NCBI GenBank assembly: GCA_938008925.1
Contig: CALLIQ010000685.1
Span: 1-5,739, forward strand
Source of the DNA: an uncultured Acidimicrobiales bacterium
Lineage (GTDB): Bacteria; Actinomycetota; Acidimicrobiia; Acidimicrobiales; SZUA-35
Length of the DNA stretch: 5,739 nt
Direction: 5' to 3'
Shown: piece by piece, positions 1 through 3,594 of the stretch
Layout: each line of letters opens with the position of its first letter
Position numbering within the stretch: position 1 is the stretch's first letter
Program-made: the position numbers and the translations under genes
The notes under the pieces: model-generated
Seen by the model: only the letters and a program-made list of their open reading frames with translations
The model's database searches: none
Told to the model about the DNA's origin: nothing

Positions 1-506
1 AGCACTGGGGCCTGCCGACGCCGTGCGCGGCGTGGTCGATCTTCGATGTCGTTGACCATGTCGTCGCCGGCGAGCGATTCACGGAAATGACCGTGAACGG
101 AGCATCACTGACGGAAGCCTCCGAGGCGCAGGTCGGTATCGATCTGCAGAACCCCGACGTGGTGGGCCAGGTCGCGGAGGCTGCGGCGATGGTACTGGCT
201 GCATTCGATGGGTCGCTCGACCGGATGGTCGAACACCGAGTCGGCCCGGTCCTCGCTCGGCGAGTTTTGGGCTTCCGGATCATCGATCAGCTCGGCCACA
301 CGTGGGACGTCGCCCAAGCCATCGGCCAGCCGATCGCCCTCGATCCCGACGCGTTGGCCATCGGGCTCGAGGTCACCCATGCGGAACGCGAAACCCTCGA
401 GCGATCCCCGAACTTCGCGACCCTGCCGGATGACGACGGCGCGGCCGGCGACCCGCAGACGGCGTTCGTCCACGCCATCGGGAGGACGTCCTCGACCGGG
501 TCTTAG
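1..506 (+). CDS. TIGR03086-type metal-binding protein of the mycothiol-dependent maleylpyruvate isomerase (MDMPI)/DinB fold, 5' truncated
   Basis: The frame is open from the window edge (first whole codon at 3) to TAG at 504-506, giving 167 residues. Family members are usually about 190-200 residues, so roughly 20-30 N-terminal residues lie outside. The visible start has the family signature PTPCAAWSIFDVVDHV, with the first predicted metal-ligand His at 57-59. The second signature, HTWDVAQAIGQP, starts with a His at 297-299. In the Corynebacterium MDMPI the zinc ligands are His, Glu and His, with the Glu four residues before the last His; here that position is Asp (285-287). The family has a four-helix-bundle fold, and many members are thought to act on mycothiol-linked or other small-molecule substrates, but no substrate can be read from this sequence. 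An internal ATG at 87 is only a methionine inside the conserved N-terminal helix, not the start. The gene converges on the GNAT gene with overlapping stops. Family call is confident; function is not. Confidence 0.85.
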   Translation, partial: HWGLPTPCAAWSIFDVVDHVVAGERFTEMTVNGASLTEASEAQVGIDLQNPDVVGQVAEAAAMVLAAFDGSLDRMVEHRVGPVLARRVLGFRIIDQLGHTWDVAQAIGQPIALDPDALAIGLEVTHAERETLERSPNFATLPDDDGAAGDPQTAFVHAIGRTSSTGS

Positions 507-1375
507 CGGGCCCAGGTGTCCGTTCGCTTGGCCGGTTCGAAGCCCACGTCAGGGTAGAGATGGCTCGATGCCGGGTTGTCCGGCTCAAAGACGATCTTGA
601 TGCGCTCGGCGCCCGCCTCCGCCAGTCGTGCGATCCCGCTCGTGAGGATGTGCCGAGCGAGCCCCTTCCGCTGGTGAGCATCGTCGGTCCGCATGGGTTC
701 GACCGCGCCCGTTCTGCTCTCCTCGTCGTACCAACACAAGCCGTAGGCGGCCCACTCGTCGACCTCGTCGAGCACGACGAGGTCGAGGTCAGCGCGATAG
801 AGCGCTGTCTCGAGGAGTCGCTGCTCGAGGTCGCGATGGTGGCGTGCGGCCATGTGGTGGGGGAGGTGTTGCGTCTCATCTCGACCGAACAACCGGTAGC
901 CCTCGGCGAGGGGGCTGACGGGAGGTCGACGGTCGGCGTCGAGCCACGCCTCGATCATCGCTTCTTCCTTGAAAGCGAAACCGGCCTGCGTCAGTACCTC
1001 GTGCATTGCGATGTCTTCGCTGTCGACCTCGAGCTGAAGCGACTCGAGCCCGGCCTCGTGTGCGTGTGCCAATCCACGCTCGACCACATGGGCCACCCAT
1101 TCGGGGTCGGCGTCGGGCATGACGATGGGATCCATCGACACCCACTCGCGCCAGTCGGTCAGCACGATGGCCGCTTCCGGAACGCCGGACTCGTCGAGCC
1201 AGAACAGCTGCTCGAGCGAATCGGTCGGGCGGGGAATCTCGGCCCACCACCACAGCATCTCGCCCGGTTCGTACTGGCCCTTCGTCGGATGGGCCTTGCG
1301 GCACCGCTGCAGGAGCTCGGTAATGGCCTCGAGGTACGCCCCGCCGACGAGGAGCTGTTCACGAGGTGCGTCCAT
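503..1375 (-). CDS. tandem-domain GNAT family N-acetyltransferase
   Basis: A 290-residue protein read from ATG at 1375-1373 to TAA at 505-503. The C-terminal half (about residues 155-290) is a recognisable GNAT domain that would transfer acetyl from acetyl-CoA. It has the acetyl-CoA loop QRKGLA (235-240, matching Q/RxxGxG/A), then a helix, then Asn267, Tyr274 and the GF pair at 278-279 typical of motif B. The N-terminal half (about 1-145) resembles a second GNAT copy: a strand near AAIVL (68-72), a helix at 92-108, a strand near LQLEV (113-117) and AGF at 131-133, but it lacks a QxxGxG loop and is probably not catalytic. Such double-GNAT proteins are common in actinobacteria; the acceptor may be an amine, amino acid or antibiotic and cannot be told here. 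There is no signal peptide, so it should be cytosolic. The start has a TAGGGT box 6 nt upstream and no good ribosome site, suggesting a leaderless mRNA. It is divergent from the aspartate-dehydrogenase-like gene. Confidence 0.88.
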   Translation of the reverse strand: MDAPREQLLVGGAYLEAITELLQRCRKAHPTKGQYEPGEMLWWWAEIPRPTDSLEQLFWLDESGVPEAAIVLTDWREWVSMDPIVMPDADPEWVAHVVERGLAHAHEAGLESLQLEVDSEDIAMHEVLTQAGFAFKEEAMIEAWLDADRRPPVSPLAEGYRLFGRDETQHLPHHMAARHHRDLEQRLLETALYRADLDLVVLDEVDEWAAYGLCWYDEESRTGAVEPMRTDDAHQRKGLARHILTSGIARLAEAGAERIKIVFEPDNPASSHLYPDVGFEPAKRTDTWAR

Positions 1376-1381
1376 CCCCGA

Positions 1382-1387
1382 ACCCTA
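1382..1387 (-). promoter_or_regulatory. putative -10 box (TAGGGT) of the GNAT gene
   Basis: On the minus strand TAGGGT fits the actinobacterial -10 pattern TANNNT and is separated by 6 nt (TCGGGG) from the ATG. That places the transcription start at or next to the start codon, so the mRNA would be leaderless. No convincing -35 element is visible, which is common for such promoters. This is pattern-based inference; there is no transcript data. Confidence 0.45.
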
Positions 1388-1448
1388 CGTTGCGAAGGCG
1401 CTGCCATCGTGCGATTTCCGTGCCGATGGACTGGGCAAGCGAAGCGTC

Positions 1449-1454
1449 TATCTT
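1449..1454 (+). promoter_or_regulatory. putative -10 box (TATCTT) upstream of the aspartate-dehydrogenase-like gene
   Basis: TATCTT fits TANNNT and lies 7 nt before an ATG at 1462, the same spacing as at 2319-2324. Transcription would start about at 1462, giving a roughly 59-nt leader before the GTG at 1521. It sits 61 bp from the opposing box of the GNAT gene, so both divergent promoters share one short control region. No clear -35 is seen. Confidence 0.45.
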
Positions 1455-1461
1455 CGCGGCG

Positions 1462-1524
1462 ATGAGGGACATGGCCATGAGCGTGACGTCGGCGGCGCCT
1501 GCTTCGATGGGCCGGCCGTCGTGA
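1462..1524 (+). CDS. possible 20-codon leader ORF coupled to the downstream gene
   Basis: ATG at 1462 opens a 20-residue frame (MRDMAMSVTSAAPASMGRPS) that ends in TGA at 1522-1524. The last bases overlap the GTG start of the aspartate-dehydrogenase-like gene as GTGA, a 4-nt stop/start overlap typical of translational coupling. The ATG lies 7 nt after a TATCTT box, so it could be the first codon of a leaderless mRNA. The peptide has no recognisable homology or amino-acid bias suggesting attenuation. It may simply be a chance frame. If the true start of the downstream gene is GTG 1548, the coupling argument disappears. Confidence 0.3.
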   Translation: MRDMAMSVTSAAPASMGRPS

Positions 1525-2285
1525 GCGAGCTTCGCACTTCGACGGGAGTGATCCGGACGGTCGGGATCATCGGATGCGGGTTGATCGCCCGGCCGGTGAT
1601 TCGGGCGCTCGTTCGAGGGCAGGCTCCGGGCTGGAAGCTGGGCCCCGTGCTGGCCAGATCGGCGCGACCGGTCGAGGGCATCGACGTCGACGACGACCCC
1701 GAGGCGTTCTTCGACCAACCAGTCGACCTCATCATCGAAGCCGCAGGCCCGGACGCCGTCAGGACGCGCGGCGTCGCCGCCTTGCGACGGGCCGACGTGT
1801 GGAGCGTGAGCGGGACCGCGCTCGCCGACCCGACGTTGTTTGCCGACCTGGAAGAAGCCGGAGCCGAGTCCGGTCACCGCTTACGACTCGTGCCGGGCGC
1901 CATCGCCGGCCTCGACGGCGTGGCCACCCTGAGCATCGCCGACGACGCCGTCGTCGAGACGGTGATCGACCTCGTCCCCAAGGGCGACTCGGCATCGGTC
2001 GTGTTCACCGGCACGGTCGCCGAGGCGGCGGAGCAGTTCCCCAACCACGTGAACGTCGCCGTGGCGACGGGCCTTGCGGGTCTCGGTGTGGACCGGACCG
2101 AGGCCACCGTGAGACAGCCGAAAGCGGGCGAGCCCCACACCCTGTCCATCCACGCCGCCAGCCGCGATGGCTCATTCGACGTGACCACCCGGCCCGTCGT
2201 GTCGCCGTCCGATGGGATCCACGTCGTCGCGTCGTCGCTCATCGCTGCGCTTCGACGTGAGTCGCAAGTGATCTGGGTCGGCTAG
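1521..2285 (+). CDS. aspartate dehydrogenase-like (NadX/DUF108 family) NAD(P)-binding protein
   Basis: With GTG 1521 as start the protein has 254 residues, close to the family's usual size of about 250-270. It opens with a Rossmann nucleotide loop, VGIIGCGLIA (residues 14-23, GxGxxA). Then come a strand ending LIIEAAGPDAV, the segment VPGAIAGLDG (PSGAIAGLDA in relatives), FPNHVNVAVATGLAGLG, and SIHAASRDGSFDV. The last contains His211, aligned with the catalytic His of L-aspartate dehydrogenases. The family oxidises L-aspartate to iminoaspartate with NAD(P), feeding NAD synthesis; no nadA or nadC is nearby. Relatives usually read N-V-H at the active site and N-P-x-T-S near the end; here these are S-I-H and S-D-G-I-H, so the substrate may differ. 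GTG 1521 was chosen for the GTGA overlap with the upstream short ORF. GTG 1548 (245 residues, MIRTVGIIGCG) equally fits the family N-terminus. Neither has a clear ribosome site. The family is clear, the exact reaction less so. Confidence 0.82.
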   Translation: MSELRTSTGVIRTVGIIGCGLIARPVIRALVRGQAPGWKLGPVLARSARPVEGIDVDDDPEAFFDQPVDLIIEAAGPDAVRTRGVAALRRADVWSVSGTALADPTLFADLEEAGAESGHRLRLVPGAIAGLDGVATLSIADDAVVETVIDLVPKGDSASVVFTGTVAEAAEQFPNHVNVAVATGLAGLGVDRTEATVRQPKAGEPHTLSIHAASRDGSFDVTTRPVVSPSDGIHVVASSLIAALRRESQVIWVG

Positions 2286-2286
2286 C

Positions 2287-2310
2287 GGGCGACCTGGGTG
2301 CCCATCGCCC
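2287..2310 (+). terminator. hairpin just after the aspartate-dehydrogenase-like gene, possible terminator without U-tract
   Basis: GGGCGA (2287-2292) pairs with TCGCCC (2305-2310). Inside, after a CC bulge, TGG and CCA can pair around a GTGC tetraloop. The structure starts 2 nt after the TAG stop at 2283-2285 and ends 8 nt before the next gene's -10 box. No T-run follows, so it is not a canonical intrinsic terminator; U-less hairpins have been proposed as terminators in high-GC actinobacteria. It could instead be chance pairing in a GC-rich gap. Confidence 0.3.
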
Positions 2311-2318
2311 TCTCGCCC

Positions 2319-2324
2319 TACTGT
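2319..2324 (+). promoter_or_regulatory. putative -10 box (TACTGT) of the SCO6745-family gene
   Basis: TACTGT fits TANNNT and is followed by exactly 7 nt (TCGGCCG) and then ATG at 2332. There is no Shine-Dalgarno in the gap, so a leaderless transcript is the simplest reading. It implies the gene has its own promoter although the preceding gene on the same strand ends only 46 bp before its start. Confidence 0.5.
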
Positions 2325-2331
2325 TCGGCCG

Positions 2332-3168
2332 ATGGGCAGAGCAGTGCGTCGACTCGGCAACACCACCAACGTCATCCACGGGTTCATCTACTTCGTTCCC
2401 GAAGCCGCCGAGGAGTACGGGAAGCTCGGCCTGAGCTCATTCCGGCCGCAGTACTTCGGAAGTCGGGCCGCCCCGATGGGACCCGTCGGACCCGATCTCG
2501 TCCTCGCCACGTTCTTCAACTTCAGTCCCGAGGCCGTGGCCGAAGGAATCCCACTGGCATGGGAGACGACGTCGCCCGAAGCGCTCCAGGCGGCGCGGCT
2601 GACCGCAGCGTCCCGAGTACTCGATCGCGTGGCGGGTGCCGTGACGGTCGAGGGGATCGCGGAGGCAACCGACATCGCGTCGGAGATGGTGAACAACACG
2701 TCCATGGCGGGACGTCCACTTGCCGCGGCCAACCAGAGCGTCGACCCACCCGACGATCCGCTCACCCGTCTCTGGCAGTTGCTCACGGTGATTCGTGAGT
2801 ACCGAGGCGATGCACACGTCGCTGCGTTGACCGCCTCACCGGTGAGCCCGGTCGAAGCGCTCGTTCTCCATGCCGCCACCGGTCTGATCGACCGGCCACG
2901 TCTGCAGGACACGCGGGGCTGGGCCGACGAGGCGTGGGACGACGCAGTCGCCGACCTCCATCGTCGTGACCTCGTTCGAGCGGATGGCGCCTTCACCGAA
3001 GACGGCAAGGCGTTCCGCGAGTCGATCGAGGTCCAGACCGACCTCGCCACCCAGCCGATCTTGGACGTGGTGGGCGACGATCGGGTCCACCGTCTGTGCG
3101 ATCTCATCGAGCCGCTGCGCGACGCCTTGATCGCCGAAGGCGTGTATCCCTGGCGCGGCTTGAAGTAG
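2332..3168 (+). CDS. SCO6745 family protein (actinobacterial, function unknown)
   Basis: A 278-residue protein from ATG 2332 to TAG 3166-3168. I recognise the family from several conserved blocks: HGFIYFVPEA near the start (16-25), YFGSRAAPMGPVG (41-53), the FF-F segment (61-64), IREYRGDAHVAAL (154-166), LQDTRGW (191-197), Trp202 and the late TD at 236-237. The family is named for a Streptomyces coelicolor protein and is widespread in actinobacteria; I know of no established reaction. Residues 197-237 (W-x4-W, LHRRDLV, then G-AFTEDG and a helix) look like the recognition helix and wing of a MarR-like winged helix, so regulation or ligand sensing is plausible but inferred. No signal peptide or membrane segment is visible. 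The N-terminus fits the family without a missing part, and a TANNNT box 7 nt upstream supports this start. The plus-strand neighbour upstream ends 46 bp away, and the next gene downstream is convergent with a 16-bp gap. Confidence 0.85.
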   Translation: MGRAVRRLGNTTNVIHGFIYFVPEAAEEYGKLGLSSFRPQYFGSRAAPMGPVGPDLVLATFFNFSPEAVAEGIPLAWETTSPEALQAARLTAASRVLDRVAGAVTVEGIAEATDIASEMVNNTSMAGRPLAAANQSVDPPDDPLTRLWQLLTVIREYRGDAHVAALTASPVSPVEALVLHAATGLIDRPRLQDTRGWADEAWDDAVADLHRRDLVRADGAFTEDGKAFRESIEVQTDLATQPILDVVGDDRVHRLCDLIEPLRDALIAEGVYPWRGLK

Positions 3169-3184
3169 CGGGGCGTCGCAGGTC

Positions 3185-3364
3185 CTACCAATAACCGACG
3201 TCTGGCGAACCCCATGCGTTCAGTCGTGTCGGGGCGTTCTTGCGCGTCGCCCGACGCCACCGTGCCCGGTGGATCCGCTGTCGGAGCGGCGGGTTGTCCG
3301 AGCGCGAAGCCTCTGGCAGAGACTTCGACAGGGTGATGGTCGACAAGGTGATCGTTGACAACAT
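3185..3364 (-). CDS. small basic protein of 59 residues with N-terminal LSTIT tandem repeat; unknown function
   Basis: I do not recognise this protein. ATG at 3364-3362 is preceded by GAGAGGAA with 6 nt spacing, the best ribosome site in the window, and the frame ends in TAG at 3187-3185. The protein starts MLSTITLSTITLSK and is then rich in Arg (about 11 Arg/Lys against 3 acidic residues, mainly in residues 27-48), ending NAWGSPDVGYW. Two observations support real coding. About three quarters of its codons end in G or C. The two 15-bp copies coding LSTIT differ at two bases, both synonymous third positions (TCA/TCG and ACG/ACC). The frame can be extended upstream to ATG 3502, but that extension has no ribosome site and would run through the palindrome and hairpin. 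The arginine-rich core could bind nucleic acid, by inference only. It converges on the SCO6745-family gene and diverges from the cyclase-like gene. Confidence 0.6.
   Translation of the reverse strand: MLSTITLSTITLSKSLPEASRSDNPPLRQRIHRARWRRATRKNAPTRLNAWGSPDVGYW
3332..3361 (-). repeat. 15-bp tandem duplication encoding LSTIT twice
   Basis: On the plus strand GGTGATGGTCGACAA (3332-3346) is followed directly by GGTGATCGTTGACAA (3347-3361), 13 of 15 identical. On the minus strand, in the frame of the small protein, both copies encode L-S-T-I-T, and a partial third copy (CTGTCGAAG, L-S-K) follows. The unit length is a multiple of three, so the frame is kept. Confidence 0.85.
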
Positions 3365-3370
3365 TGCGGG

Positions 3371-3378
3371 TTCCTCTC
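3371..3378 (-). promoter_or_regulatory. Shine-Dalgarno site (GAGAGGAA) deciding the start of the small protein
   Basis: On the minus strand GAGAGGAA is separated by CCCGCA from the ATG at 3364-3362. GAGG is complementary to the 16S rRNA tail and lies 8 nt from the start, within the normal range. Other genes here lack such a site and look leaderless, so this one sets the start well inside a longer open frame. Confidence 0.65.
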
Positions 3379-3437
3379 GTGGGGCGAATCGGCCGTTCGG
3401 TCTTCCGCCAGCATGAAGAACCACGGCGGTCGCGCAC

Positions 3438-3455
3438 ATCGCTCGATCGAGCGAT
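3438..3455. promoter_or_regulatory. 18-bp perfect palindrome, candidate operator
   Basis: ATCGCTCGATCGAGCGAT equals its own reverse complement over all 18 bases and has no spacer. It lies 74 bp upstream of the small minus-strand gene and 140 bp upstream of the plus-strand cyclase-like gene, in the gap between the divergent pair. Uninterrupted symmetry suits a dimeric DNA-binding protein better than an RNA hairpin, which would lose its central bases to the loop. No T-run follows on either side, so it is not a standard terminator. The regulator is unknown. Confidence 0.5.
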
Positions 3456-3466
3456 TCACGCGTCAG

Positions 3467-3494
3467 CCATTCGGCGGACTGGCGCCGCCGATGG
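3467..3494. repeat. inverted repeat / hairpin in the divergent intergenic region
   Basis: TCGGCGG (3471-3477) pairs perfectly with CCGCCGA (3485-3491) around a 7-nt loop. CCA (3467-3469) can also pair with TGG (3492-3494) if T3470 bulges, giving 10 pairs. It lies 12 bp from the perfect palindrome. Its role is unknown: it may be a second protein site or a structured RNA element upstream of either flanking gene. The stem is GC-rich, so some chance contribution is likely. Confidence 0.45.
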
Positions 3495-3579
3495 GATGAC
3501 ATGGCGACGCCCGACCGCTGACTCGCAGCGCTCCCAGTCCTCGCCGTTCTCCCGTTCGAGGGCAGGACGACTCGGCCGG

Positions 3580-3585
3580 TAGGGT
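3580..3585 (+). promoter_or_regulatory. putative -10 box (TAGGGT) of the cyclase/ATPase regulator gene
   Basis: TAGGGT is identical to the box proposed for the GNAT gene. It lies 9 nt before ATG 3595 (and 12 nt before a second in-frame ATG at 3598), slightly further than the 6-7 nt seen elsewhere here. Transcription would begin within a few bases of the start codon. The AGGG inside it could alternatively serve as a weak ribosome site. Confidence 0.4.
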
Positions 3586-3594
3586 CTCGCCGTC

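Larger units (their letters stand above)
3365..3594. other. divergent intergenic region with dyads and a promoter box
   Basis: These 230 bases hold no protein gene I can support. Contents, left to right: the ribosome site of the minus-strand small gene, an 18-bp palindrome, a 10-pair bulged inverted repeat, and a TAGGGT box before the plus-strand regulator. I see no convincing -35/-10 pair for the small minus-strand gene, no tRNA-like cloverleaf and no known riboswitch motif. Confidence 0.6.

Noticed and set aside
71..83. The 13-mer CGAGCGATTCACG occurs near 69-82 and again near 3448-3460; CGTTCGAGGGCAGG occurs near 1610 and 3554
   Set aside because: One copy of each is inside a protein-coding gene, neither extends further, and short matches rich in TCGA/GCGA are expected by chance at this composition.
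560..1465. A 301-codon plus-strand frame opposite the GNAT gene
   Set aside because: The minus strand encodes a clear GNAT protein with the acetyl-CoA loop and a promoter box at its start; the plus frame has no family signature.
1119..1520. N-terminal extension of the aspartate-dehydrogenase-like frame back to ATG 1119
   Set aside because: It would overlap the GNAT gene antisense and add 134 residues without family similarity before the Rossmann loop, which normally sits near the N-terminus.
3257..3272. CCACCG-TGCC-CGGTGG hairpin considered as a terminator
   Set aside because: It lies inside the small protein's coding sequence and is not followed by a T-run on either strand.
2388..3437. A 349-codon minus-strand frame opposite the SCO6745-family gene
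   Set aside because: The plus strand has the conserved family blocks; the minus product is a Ser/Arg/Thr-rich shadow and would also swallow the gene gap.
3365..3502. Longer form of the small minus-strand protein starting at ATG 3502
   Set aside because: No ribosome site or promoter box precedes it, and the extension would encode through the palindrome and hairpin; the Shine-Dalgarno favours the start at 3364.
3355..3582. A 75-codon plus-strand frame before the cyclase-like gene
   Set aside because: No ribosome site or start-proximal promoter box, Arg/Ser-rich shadow composition, and it overlaps the start of the better supported minus-strand gene.
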